This document shows, in pieces, positions 27,549-35,699 of a DNA stretch of 62,926 nt; the stretch's first letter is position 1, and each line of letters opens with the position of its first letter. The stretch spans positions 149,894 through 212,819 of the forward strand of contig NZ_DKIH01000004.1 of assembly GCF_002454115.1 (NCBI RefSeq), in the 5' to 3' direction. The DNA comes from Sphingopyxis sp. UBA6723. Lineage in GTDB: Bacteria > Pseudomonadota > Alphaproteobacteria > Sphingomonadales > Sphingomonadaceae. The position numbers and the translations under genes are program-made. Below the pieces are notes generated by a model. The model searched no databases. It was given only the letters and a program-made list of their open reading frames with translations, and had not been told where the DNA came from.

Positions 27549-27718
27549 CAGAAAACGACAAACGGCGATTTGGCGAGGCATGCCGGGAGCGGCCCGCGCT
27601 GCTCTGCGCGGCAAGATGGTCGGGCGCCATGGCCAAGGCTGCTGATGGCTCCGTTCGCGGCGCCGTTGTCAAAGCCCCCGCATATCGTCCGGCCTAGCCT
27701 GCCCGCCTCCCGTTCGGT

Positions 27719-27841
27719 TCAATCTCCAAGATAAGGATAGATTGCGGTGAACGCGATGAAGGCGAGCGAAGCGAGCAAGCCCCAAAGCCACGCCGGGTGC
27801 TCGGGCTCGGTGTCGCGCGGGTCGGGCCAAAGCCGAGGCAT
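27719..27841 (-). CDS. 40-aa single-span membrane microprotein coupled to SRAP
   Basis: Too short for routine calling. It reads MPRLWPDPRDTEPEHPAWLW and continues into one hydrophobic helix (GLLASLAFIAFTAIYPYL) before the stop. Its ATG (27839-27841) shares a base with the stop of the SRAP gene, the usual arrangement for translational coupling. Function unknown. The acidic N-terminus plus one helix suggests a membrane anchor or partner. Support is the overlap and the protein-like composition. Confidence 0.6.
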   Translation of the reverse strand: MPRLWPDPRDTEPEHPAWLWGLLASLAFIAFTAIYPYLGD

Positions 27842-28494
27842 CAGAGCAGCGCCGGATGGTCCGGCAACGCCGCTTTGCGCTTGAACCAGGGCTCGTCGGT
27901 GCGCTCGACCAGCAGCTGGTCAGGCGGATATTGCGTGACCAGCGCGATCGCCTCGTCGGCATCGGCGCGCAGCCAGGCGTCGTGCGCATCGGCCGGAAGG
28001 ATGACCGGCATCCGGTCATGAATGTCCCAAAGCTCCTTGGTCGCGTCGACCATCACGCCGGTATAGGCGTCGCCCCACGCGTCGGTCGGCCGCCAAAGCC
28101 CTGCCCATGCCGCGATCGGCTGATCGGCGACGCTGATCCACGTCCGCGTCATCCTTCCCTGCGGACCTTCCGCTTCGGCAAAAGCGGTAAACGGGATCAG
28201 GCAACGCTGCGCGGGGTCGGTGAACCATTGGCGCCAGATCGTCCATAATTTGTCGTCGCGGGCGTTGTTGGTCGCGGTCGGCTTGTTCGGCTTCCCCGTG
28301 CGTTTGTTGACCGAATGCCGCGGAAAGCCCCACGTCATCTGCTGCAGCACGCGCTGGCCTTCCACCTCGCGGACCACGATACCGGGATATTGCGGATAGA
28401 CGTCGGCAGGCGCGTTAAAGCCGTAGGTCGCCGGCGTCCCGAAGAGGTTCGCCATCTCCTGCACCGTCGATTTGTTGGTGTATAGATTGCACAC
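27841..28494 (-). CDS. SRAP-domain protein (YedK/HMCES, DNA-protein crosslink at abasic sites)
   Basis: 217 aa. The GTG at 28494 gives Met-Cys-Asn-Leu-Tyr, placing the catalytic Cys at position 2 as the mechanism requires after Met removal; longer starts would block it. NNARDD, the Glu of FTAFAEAEGP and the His of DIHDRMPVIL match the other conserved SRAP active-site positions. It would shield abasic sites in single-stranded DNA by a thiazolidine crosslink. This is useful during conjugative single-strand entry or SOS stress (inference). Confidence 0.93.
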   Translation of the reverse strand: MCNLYTNKSTVQEMANLFGTPATYGFNAPADVYPQYPGIVVREVEGQRVLQQMTWGFPRHSVNKRTGKPNKPTATNNARDDKLWTIWRQWFTDPAQRCLIPFTAFAEAEGPQGRMTRTWISVADQPIAAWAGLWRPTDAWGDAYTGVMVDATKELWDIHDRMPVILPADAHDAWLRADADEAIALVTQYPPDQLLVERTDEPWFKRKAALPDHPALL

Positions 28495-28578
28495 CAGCCG
28501 ATCTTGCCGCCCTCGCACCGCCTGTCAATCGGCAACCAGCTGGTTGCGCCCGCGTTCGTCAAGCGAAGGAGATGCCGG

Positions 28579-28848
28579 ATGACCCAAGAATATGATGCCG
28601 CCAGGACCGCTCCCGTCGAACGCGTCGCGCGCGTGCTGGCGGGGCATGCGCTCAGCCGCAATGCCGAGGGCGATATGGAATCGGCGGGCACCGCCGTCGA
28701 CGATCTGTGGCCGGACTACGCCCCTGCCGCGCTGGCGGTCCTGCGGACCCTGCGCGAACCCAGCGGCCGCATGATTGCGGTTGGCGACGCGGAGATCTGG
28801 GAGCGGATGATTATCGCCGCGATCGAAGACGAAACGCTCGCCGACTGA
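28579..28848 (+). CDS. Conserved-looking hypothetical protein, 89 aa
   Basis: Small, acidic, mostly helical (TAPVERVARVLAGHALSRNAEGDMESAGTAVDDLWPDY). A strong AAGGAG stands 8 bp before the ATG. No membrane segment or catalytic motif is visible and I do not recognise the family. It is divergent from the SRAP gene and may share its promoter region. Confidence 0.7.
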   Translation: MTQEYDAARTAPVERVARVLAGHALSRNAEGDMESAGTAVDDLWPDYAPAALAVLRTLREPSGRMIAVGDAEIWERMIIAAIEDETLAD

Positions 28849-28856
28849 GGCGATCG

Positions 28857-29168
28857 CTATCGCCGCCGTCTGAGTTCGCGTTTCCATTCGGTGATATCGG
28901 GCATTGGCAGCTGCCGGTTATGATCGACGCTCACCAGCTCCAGCGTTGGCAGGGTGCGCTTTCGCTTCGCATAATAGCATTGCAGGCACCGCATGCGCTT
29001 GCGCACTTCGGGCAACCGGTCGTTCCAGCCCTTGCGCTCGAACAGGTGCCAGAGCGCGTGCGGGTCGAAGATGCCGACGTTCCCGCACTGGCATGACACC
29101 TGCACGGTATGATGGCGGCACGCGACATCGAACAGGCTGCTGATCGGGTTAACGAGAGTGCGACTCAT
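28857..29168 (-). CDS. Hypothetical protein with paired-Cys (zinc ribbon-like) motifs
   Basis: 103 aa. It contains VSCQCGN (CxC) and MRCLQCYYAK (CxxC), spaced about 35 residues apart, with a preceding CRHH. This is consistent with a structural zinc site. The C-terminus is Arg-rich (WKRELRRRR). No named family recognised. It converges on the 89-aa gene and is divergent from the four-gene operon starting at 29199. Confidence 0.7.
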   Translation of the reverse strand: MSRTLVNPISSLFDVACRHHTVQVSCQCGNVGIFDPHALWHLFERKGWNDRLPEVRKRMRCLQCYYAKRKRTLPTLELVSVDHNRQLPMPDITEWKRELRRRR

Positions 29169-29198
29169 GACTCGACAAAAGAGAACGAAAGAGGAACA

Positions 29199-29606
29199 AT
29201 GAGCAAGAGGGATTCGAGTCGGAGTGTGAATATGGAGACGATCGACCGCAGCTATCGCGGGCTTGAGATATGGGACGTCGATGACGTTGCGCCCGCGATC
29301 AGGGACGAAGCGACGGCTGCCGCGTTAGCCGTGCTCGATCTCGAAGGCGTGTCCCCCCTCGAGGCCCGCGTTGCGCAGTTCACGCTGGAAGGAATGGACG
29401 ACAAAGGCGTGCTCGACCGCGCCGACCCAGCAGACTTCGGTCTCAACATGGCGCATTTGAACGCGTGTCGGGAAGCAGAAGTCGCCGCCCGCCGCGTGAT
29501 CGAACGGCTCGCGCCGAACCGCGCCGAACCCTATCTCATGCTGGGCGTTGCCGATTGGGCGCTGGGCGAATGGCAGGCCCATGATACGGACCCGACCAAG
29601 ATATGA
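29199..29606 (+). CDS. Hypothetical protein, 135 aa
   Basis: Begins MSKRDSSRSVNMETIDRSYRGLEIWDVDD, with AGAGGAA just upstream of the ATG at 29199. The body is acidic and helical with a possible short helical-repeat feel (AHLNACREAEVAARRVIERLAPNRAEPYLMLG). No domain recognised. First gene of a four-gene run with overlapping or touching ends to 30490. Confidence 0.68.
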   Translation: MSKRDSSRSVNMETIDRSYRGLEIWDVDDVAPAIRDEATAAALAVLDLEGVSPLEARVAQFTLEGMDDKGVLDRADPADFGLNMAHLNACREAEVAARRVIERLAPNRAEPYLMLGVADWALGEWQAHDTDPTKI

Positions 29607-29779
29607 CACCGGGACATAATGGGAAGCCCGTGGCCGATCGCATCGCCGACTATCTGGAAGGCAAGGCGGAGCGCTTCAACGATCGCGCAGGGCGGACGGG
29701 AGACATGGATTTGCGCACAAGCGCCTCAACGCTGAACGCTGCGGCCTCCGACATTCGCGCGCGGCTGTTTGACGACTGA
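29603..29779 (+). CDS. 58-aa hypothetical protein in the same operon
   Basis: Its ATG overlaps the stop of the previous gene (ATGA at 29603). The protein is hydrophilic and helical (VADRIADYLEGKAERFNDR), ending RARLFDD. No motif. Support is the coupling overlap, codon-like composition and tight spacing to the next start, 1 bp after its stop. Confidence 0.6.
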   Translation: MTPGHNGKPVADRIADYLEGKAERFNDRAGRTGDMDLRTSASTLNAAASDIRARLFDD

Positions 29780-29780
29780 C

Positions 29781-30062
29781 ATGCACCGGGTTGACCGCGA
29801 TTATCTCAGTACCTGCATCTATGTCGCCATCAAGACGATGCGCGCCGGCAAAAACGGCAAAGCGAAGCATCCGGTGCCCGAGCTGCGCGACGACTGGAAT
29901 GTGCAAAAACTGGTCGGCGTCGTTCTGAACCAGGTGGACAATGACAGTATGTTTGTCTGCCGCGCGGGTCCGTCGCCGACCGATCTCGCCTACACGCCTT
30001 CACACCAGCCGCCCAAATTCGGGATCGACGAGCCCTGGCCCGATGGTATCAAGCCGCGATGA
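29781..30062 (+). CDS. Hypothetical protein, 93 aa
   Basis: Starts MHRVDRDYLSTCIYVAIKTM and contains a basic loop (RAGKNGKAKHPVPELRDDWN). No family recognised. The start is taken at 29781, adjacent to the previous stop, rather than the upstream TTG. The stop overlaps the next start by 4 bp. Confidence 0.62.
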   Translation: MHRVDRDYLSTCIYVAIKTMRAGKNGKAKHPVPELRDDWNVQKLVGVVLNQVDNDSMFVCRAGPSPTDLAYTPSHQPPKFGIDEPWPDGIKPR

Positions 30063-30490
30063 TCCTCTCGCTCATGCTCGCCGCGTCGGTGGTTCCTGCC
30101 GGACAGTCCTTCGCCTGCACCCCGATCGCGGTCTGGGACGGCGACGGACCGATCTGGTGCGCCGAAGGCCCGCACATCCGTCTCTCGGGCATCGCTGCCC
30201 GCGAGATGGACGGCAGTTGCAGTGCAGGACACCCCTGCCCCGCCGCTGACGCGGTGGCGGCACGCGGTCATCTCGTTGCGTTGCTCGGCACGCGTCGCGG
30301 GGCGCGGCCGACGGGTCATATCATCGTCGCCGGACCGCCGCTGCGCTGCCGGTCGGCGGGCGCCGCGGGCGGCAAACGCACCGCCGCCTTTTGCAGCTCG
30401 CCGCGATCGGGCGACATTTCCTGCGCGATGGTGCGGAGCGGCCTCGCGGCGAAATGGGATCGATATTGGCAAGGCCATCGCTGCGACTGA
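30059..30490 (+). CDS. Exported SNase-like (thermonuclease fold) protein
   Basis: 143 aa with a short signal-like N-terminus (MILSLMLAASVVPAGQSFAC). The SNase-type strand pattern CTPIAVWDGDGPIWCAEGPHIRLSGIAAREMD follows, including the IRLxGI turn. Possible catalytic Arg/Glu positions can be seen in REMD and in MVRSGLAAKWDRYW. Four to six Cys suggest disulphides in the periplasm. The pattern is clear but divergent from staphylococcal nuclease. Activity is unproven. Last gene of the coupled operon. Confidence 0.75.
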   Translation: MILSLMLAASVVPAGQSFACTPIAVWDGDGPIWCAEGPHIRLSGIAAREMDGSCSAGHPCPAADAVAARGHLVALLGTRRGARPTGHIIVAGPPLRCRSAGAAGGKRTAAFCSSPRSGDISCAMVRSGLAAKWDRYWQGHRCD

Positions 30491-31108
30491 CCAGCGCCTC
30501 GCGACAGCGCCACCGGTGACAGTTCCGGTTCGCCTCGATCATTCCATTCAACCGATTTATGCCATGGAAAGCCGACGATTTCCCTCACCCGCTTGTCGGT
30601 AAAAATCCTACCCTGTCCATCATCCGTAGCGCGAAGCGGAGCTGCGGCTCCAGTGCATAACATGTTTGTCCCCGACTGCGCCGTCGCAGCAAAGCCGCCT
30701 GTCAGCAATGCGCCTCATCTAAGCCGTTCGGCCGAATAATTAGCGCTCCTAGAAGCGGACATTCAGATCATGGCTGGGCCTGAGATTTACTGCCATTCCG
30801 ATCAGCCTCCTCGAGCGACGGTTTTCGCTAAAAAGCGGACGAGGTCTGCCATGCGAAGAGAAGGCTTCGAAGCCTGAATCGGCCCAGGTTTGCCGGAGGC
30901 TACAGTCGGCGCGGCCACGGCCGGCGGTCGCATATCGTTGCAGCCGTGAATCGGCTAGCCTGAAGCAAGGCCGCGTCATGGATAACATGCAAGAGAGGCA
31001 AGAAGAGATCCTGTTCGCTACCCTGATCGAAATACAGTAACGAGAGCTGATTGGTGCTGACATCCAAGGGGGTTTGTTGGTGGCGAGAAGTTACGACGAG
31101 GGGGTCAG
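30491..31108. other. 618-bp gap upstream of the PHP-ATPase operon
   Basis: No supportable gene. It contains fragments of the AAGCGGAC-type sequence common in degenerate intergenic repeats (near 30751 and 30832) and a 20-codon frame at 30978 that looks like a remnant. A GAGGGGG ribosome site at its right end serves the GTG start at 31109. The defence operon's promoter should lie in the last ~150 bp, but no strong -35/-10 pair stands out. Confidence 0.5.
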
Positions 31109-33805
31109 GTGGTTACCGAAACACTAGCGACTTTGAGCAGCGGAGCGAAATTCTTCCGCGGCGACTTGCACATCCACAGTTTCGGGGCGTCGCACGACGT
31201 GCGTGATGCGACGGCGACGCCGGCTGCGATTGTAGAGACGGCACGCGCCGAAGGCCTTTCGATCATCGCGCTGACCGATCACAACGAGATCATGAATGTC
31301 GCGGCGGCGATCGAGGCGGGTCGCGACGCAGGCATCTATGTCGTGCCCGGGGTCGAACTCTCGACGCCCGAGGGGCATCTGCTGTGTTTCGCGCCAAGCG
31401 CTGACGCGCTGGAGCGGTTCTTCAATCGGCTGCAGATAGCGGATCGACGCACGAGCCAGTGCCGCTGCCAGACGGGCGCACTCCAATGTCTCGAGCTGAT
31501 CGCTGCGGAAGGCGGGTTCGGGGTGATGGCCCATGTCGAGCTCGAGGGGGCCTTCGAGACGAACATGCCGCGCTTCACGCCGGCGAAACTCGACATATTG
31601 TGCCACCCAGCGCTTGAAGGGATCGAGGTGACGCGCGCGGATTGCCCGATCCTCTACAATCGCAGCGACAACGATGCTGACCGGCGGAGTGCTGCGGTCG
31701 AGCGCATCCGTCGGCTCAGCCTAGGCAGCGAGCAATACCTCGCCCGGATCCTCAACAGCGATGCCCATTCGCTCAACGCTGTCGGCCGCAACGCCAATCG
31801 CGATAAGCGCATCACGCGCTACAAGATGGAGACGCCAAGCTTCGAGGGTTTGCGGCTCGCTTTCAGGACTGCCGATACCCGCGTGCGCATCGAAGAGGGA
31901 TTGCCCGCGGTCGTGCCCGTCGTTCAGGGCGTGCATTTCCAAGGGGCCTTTCTGGATGGCGAGGCCATCACTTTCAGCCCCAACCTCACCTGTATTATTG
32001 GCGGACGCGGCAGCGGCAAGTCGACCGCCTTCGAGAGCGTTTGCCTGATCGGCGGACCGCCGGACGAGGATGTGACCGTGATCGACAGCGACGTGTGGCC
32101 CGATATCGTGTCGCTGGTCTATGTCGACGAGACCGGCCAGGGGCACAGCCTTGCGCGCAGCAAGTATGGCGATGTCGAAAATCTGGACGAACCCGCCAGT
32201 GGCTCGACCGCTTTTCCGATCGAAAGCTATCGGCAGGGTGCAACCAACGAGATCAGCAAGCGCGTTCAGGATGATCCGCTGGCTTTGCTCACTTTTCTCG
32301 ACAAGCTCGTGCAGGTTGAGCGGGAGATAGCGGCAGAAGATGAGGTTCGCGGCGATCTGGCAGAACTGGCACCGAAGATCGCCAAGGCCGCCGCGAACGT
32401 CGCGCGCATCCCGGAACGCGAGAAGGAATTGAAACTCAAGAGCGATCAGCTGCAGCGACTGCGCGACGACAATGGCGAGGAGGTCATCAAGCTCCAGCGG
32501 CAACTGGAGGGCGAGAAGCGCGCCCGTCTGGGAATTGAGGCAGCGCTCGCGAAGCTGGCGGGTGCGATCACAAACGAGGGGATCACGGCGATCACCGCCG
32601 ATATCCGAGCGTCGATCACCGACGATGTGATCGAGCTTGGCGCGCCCGAAGCGACCAAGATCGAGGCCGAAACCGGCACATATGAGACCGCCGTGTCAGG
32701 ATCGACGCAGGCGCTTCGCAAGGTCACGCAGGACTATGTGGCCGCGGTCAAGGCGCAGATCGCCGAATGGAAGAACAAGGAGGGCCAGACCTCGGCCCAG
32801 ATCGAGCAGAAGAAGCAGGATTTGCTCAAGCACGGCATCCGGCTCGACATGCCGTTCATCCAGAAACTGGTATCAGACGAGGCCCGCGCCAAGGAGAATG
32901 TGAAGAACCTCAAATCTTGGGTTCCCGAGCTTGCGCGGCTGCGCAAGGACTATGGTGATCTGCTGAAAGCGCGCTGGGCTGCGCGGCAGGTCGTGGCGCG
33001 CCACCGCTCGATGTTCGCGTTGCGCGCGTCAGAGGCCCTGAAGGGGACCTTGTCGGATCTGTTCGTAACGCTGAAGTTCGACGAAAACGCTCTGGCCGCA
33101 GACGCTGAGCGGCTGATCATCGACGCGATGGGATGGCGCACGCTGCAGCAGCTGAAAGCGCGGGCGCTGATCAACATGCTCACCCTGCCCGCCTTGCTCG
33201 AGTGCCTGCGCAAGCGCGATACCAAGCCGATTCTCGCTCTTCGTAACAGCGATACCGGCGGCGCGATCTTCGCGCAGAACGAGGCCGAGTTGTTGCTGGA
33301 GCGGATCGCTGAGCCGGACCTGCTCAGCCAGCTGGAAACGGTCGCCGTCCATGATCGCCCGCGGCTCAGCGTCACTAAGCGACTGGAGGGGGCAGGCGGC
33401 CAAGCACGTTTCGTACCGCGTGACTTTCGAAAATTGTCGCTGGGCCAGCAGCAATCGGTGCTCTTGGCGCTGATGCTGACCAGCGAGAGTCGCGCGCCGC
33501 TGATTGTCGATCAGCCAGAGGATAATCTCGACAGCGAGTTCATCTACAAGACGCTGGTTCCAGTGATCAGGGCGGCAAAGGAGCGCCGGCAGGTGATCGT
33601 GGTCACGCACAACGCCAATATCGCGGTCCTTGGTGATGCCGAGTTGATCGTCGCTCTGAAAGCGACCGCGGACAAAGCTCAGATCGTTACACGCGGTTCG
33701 ATCGATCATTCGAAGACCTGCGAGGCCGCTTGCAACATCCTGGAAGGGTCACGCGAGGCGTTCGACCGGCGCGCCGCCGTCTATGGGATTGCCCGGCGTG
33801 GTTGA
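31109..33805 (+). CDS. PHP phosphoesterase-SMC-type ATPase fusion (TrlF-like), putative defence protein
   Basis: 898 aa. Residues ~15-270 are a PHP metal-dependent phosphoesterase: GDLHIHSFGASHDV (H20, H22), ALTDHNEIM, GVELSTPEGH and LNSDAHSLNAVG are all intact. From ~295 follows an SMC/RecN-like ATPase with Walker A IIGGRGSGKST, a ~300-residue coiled coil, signature KLSLGQQQSVLL (~780) and Walker B APLIVDQPEDNLDSE (~800). The design couples nucleic-acid- or nucleotide-cleaving chemistry to an ATP-gated clamp. The start is GTG with GAGGGGG upstream. It heads an operon with an unknown protein and a Shedu nuclease. A role in antiphage or antiplasmid defence is inferred; it could instead act in DNA repair. 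Confidence 0.88.
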   Translation: MVTETLATLSSGAKFFRGDLHIHSFGASHDVRDATATPAAIVETARAEGLSIIALTDHNEIMNVAAAIEAGRDAGIYVVPGVELSTPEGHLLCFAPSADALERFFNRLQIADRRTSQCRCQTGALQCLELIAAEGGFGVMAHVELEGAFETNMPRFTPAKLDILCHPALEGIEVTRADCPILYNRSDNDADRRSAAVERIRRLSLGSEQYLARILNSDAHSLNAVGRNANRDKRITRYKMETPSFEGLRLAFRTADTRVRIEEGLPAVVPVVQGVHFQGAFLDGEAITFSPNLTCIIGGRGSGKSTAFESVCLIGGPPDEDVTVIDSDVWPDIVSLVYVDETGQGHSLARSKYGDVENLDEPASGSTAFPIESYRQGATNEISKRVQDDPLALLTFLDKLVQVEREIAAEDEVRGDLAELAPKIAKAAANVARIPEREKELKLKSDQLQRLRDDNGEEVIKLQRQLEGEKRARLGIEAALAKLAGAITNEGITAITADIRASITDDVIELGAPEATKIEAETGTYETAVSGSTQALRKVTQDYVAAVKAQIAEWKNKEGQTSAQIEQKKQDLLKHGIRLDMPFIQKLVSDEARAKENVKNLKSWVPELARLRKDYGDLLKARWAARQVVARHRSMFALRASEALKGTLSDLFVTLKFDENALAADAERLIIDAMGWRTLQQLKARALINMLTLPALLECLRKRDTKPILALRNSDTGGAIFAQNEAELLLERIAEPDLLSQLETVAVHDRPRLSVTKRLEGAGGQARFVPRDFRKLSLGQQQSVLLALMLTSESRAPLIVDQPEDNLDSEFIYKTLVPVIRAAKERRQVIVVTHNANIAVLGDAELIVALKATADKAQIVTRGSIDHSKTCEAACNILEGSREAFDRRAAVYGIARRG

Positions 33806-33845
33806 GGCTCGCCCATTTCAAATCTCAGCTCGGGGGCTCTAGGCA

Positions 33846-34490
33846 GTGCCTTCGGTGCGTCCCTCTGTATTCAATCAGCGCGCACGGGCGGATGGCGGCC
33901 CTTTCCTGCTGATCGAGGCTTGTGAGGAGGAAGAGGGCTTCAGTGTGGACGTTCTATTCACCGACACGCCGCCTGCCGAGCGAACCGGCTCCTACCCCCT
34001 TGCGCGCCTGCTGAACGTCTCGCCGGACATGCTACGGATCTTCCCGCTCAACGTCCGGCCCGATCGGCCCGATTATCTGCAACCGCGCTATGGGACGCTG
34101 GAGACGATCGCGGTCAGCGGGAGGGTAAATGCGCCCTATGCGCTTCCCGAGACGACCGAGGACGTCGAAGCGCTCCTTGCGAACCTGCCCGAGGGATTCG
34201 CGAAGGACTTCCGATTCGGGCTCGGCCTACTGTGGGAATATCGGTCGATCTGCCAAGCGCTTGGCGAACAGGGGCAGATCGGATTGCTGGTCGTCCATCA
34301 GGGCGAGGAGGCGAGCTTCGATCCACCCATGTTCGTACTGGGCATCAGGCGCTTCCATGCGATCCGCAACGAGATCAACCGGATCAGCGCGCGCTATCAG
34401 CGAGACGCGCGACGCGACAAAGACCACTTAGCCTATCACGAACTTTTTTATGCAGCAGACCCGGCGCGCTTTCAGAGATTGTCAAAATAG
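33846..34490 (+). CDS. Unrecognised 214-aa protein between PHP-ATPase and Shedu genes
   Basis: GTG start 40 bp after the PHP-ATPase. The N-terminal half looks beta-rich (GPFLLIEACEEEEGFSVDVLF; YPLARLLNVSPDMLRIFPLNV). The C-terminal half is helical and charged (RFHAIRNEINRISARYQRDARRDKDHLAYHELFY). No catalytic motif or membrane helix is visible and I do not know the family. Tight placement suggests an accessory subunit, sensor or immunity partner of the flanking ATPase or nuclease; this is inference. Confidence 0.72.
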   Translation: MPSVRPSVFNQRARADGGPFLLIEACEEEEGFSVDVLFTDTPPAERTGSYPLARLLNVSPDMLRIFPLNVRPDRPDYLQPRYGTLETIAVSGRVNAPYALPETTEDVEALLANLPEGFAKDFRFGLGLLWEYRSICQALGEQGQIGLLVVHQGEEASFDPPMFVLGIRRFHAIRNEINRISARYQRDARRDKDHLAYHELFYAADPARFQRLSK

Positions 34491-34505
34491 CTGCGCGCCG
34501 ACACA

Positions 34506-35276
34506 TTGTTTGAAGCCACGCGTGGTGGGCGTGACCGCGTGACCCTGTCGAAGCGGGACCGCCAGGCTGCGGTTGGTCTGGTGCGCACGAACATCGAAAT
34601 GCTCTCTGAAACGGAGACCAATGCGCTCCTCTCGCTCAAGAGCGAGATTGAAGAGGTTACGCTGCAACAGCTGATCGCGCGCTTTGCCGACATGATCGAC
34701 AAGGCACTGCCCGAGGCGCGATGGCAGAGCTTTCTGATGCAGAACTCTTTCATCCTCAGCCTCGCCTTTGCGGTACCGGCCCTGATGGTCGAGGGGCAGG
34801 CTTATGCCGGCGGCAAAAGGTTGAGCGGTCGTGGCGGCGCCGTCACTGACTTCCTGTGTGCGTCCGCCTCGACCGGCAGCCTCGCGATCGTCGAGATCAA
34901 GCGGCCCTCGACGGAATTGCTCGGCGCGAACCCCTATCGCGGCGACGATGTCTTTGCGGCGTCGGCTGAATTATCCGGAACAATCGCTCAGCTTCTCGAC
35001 CAGAAGCTAAAGCTGCAGCGCGAGTTGCCGATACTGAAGGAAGCAAGCGAGCGTTACGATATTCACGACTACGGTATTCGGGGCATCATCGTTGCGGGGC
35101 GAACGCCGGAGGGCAATGCCCGTCGAAGGTCGTTCGAACTGCTGCGAGGCGCCATGACCGGCGTGGTCGTCATCACATTCGATGAACTGCTCGCCCGACT
35201 CGAGGAGATCCACGCAGCACTTGGTGCGCGCCCCGAATGTACTCCAGTCCCGACTCCGGCTTCATCGATCATCTGA
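34506..35276 (+). CDS. Shedu-type nuclease (DUF4263, SduA-like)
   Basis: 256 aa. The C-terminal ~190 residues match the Shedu pattern: WQSFLMQNSFILSLAF, then AVTDFLC and LAIVEIKRPSTELL, which supply the D...E-x-K core of a PD-(D/E)XK nuclease. IRGIIVAGRTPEG and GVVVITFDELLARLEEIHAAL complete it. Shedu proteins protect against phage, often as single genes. Here the gene starts with TTG 15 bp after the previous stop in the same frame. GTG 34539 is an alternative start. Probably co-transcribed with the PHP-ATPase. Confidence 0.88.
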   Translation: MFEATRGGRDRVTLSKRDRQAAVGLVRTNIEMLSETETNALLSLKSEIEEVTLQQLIARFADMIDKALPEARWQSFLMQNSFILSLAFAVPALMVEGQAYAGGKRLSGRGGAVTDFLCASASTGSLAIVEIKRPSTELLGANPYRGDDVFAASAELSGTIAQLLDQKLKLQRELPILKEASERYDIHDYGIRGIIVAGRTPEGNARRRSFELLRGAMTGVVVITFDELLARLEEIHAALGARPECTPVPTPASSII

Positions 35277-35286
35277 TCGAGGCCTA

Positions 35287-35521
35287 ACTGGAACCAGCTA
35301 CTGCGGACCGACGCCCCGCAACGCGGCAAGGTGTTCAGAAATCTATTCTTCCATGCCTAGGCCCCAAGCCTGGCTCTCCTGCAGGCGTTCTCCTCGGAAT
35401 ACGGAAAGAGCCAAACGTAGATGCGAAGGCGACGGCTTCGATAGAGGTCGCTCGTGTCCTCAACGTGCTCGACGGAAAGCTGAAGCGCTACGGCTGCGCA
35501 GCTGCCAACAGAGACCGATGA
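35287..35521 (+). pseudogene. Possible decayed gene remnant
   Basis: An open frame with no start codon runs for about 78 codons, ending in a TGA near 35519-35521. The last part reads like protein (LLGIRKEPNVDAKATASIEV then ARVLNVLDGKLKRYG). Another frame of the same DNA also has a short plausible piece, so a frameshifted relic is likely. It lies between the two defence operons. Family not recognised. Confidence 0.3.
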
Positions 35522-35699
35522 TTACCTCGTTGATCGTTCACCTTTTGCGTCGTTTGTTTCAAAATACAATTCAGAGCATATAGGGCGGTTCAAACTGCAC
35601 GGCTGAAAGCGCGTAGCGTCGATCCGGATCAATTCGACCTGTCGTCGACACCCGTAGAGCGGTAGTTGAAAGTTCACGGGTTGGAGCGGGGACGGCAGG

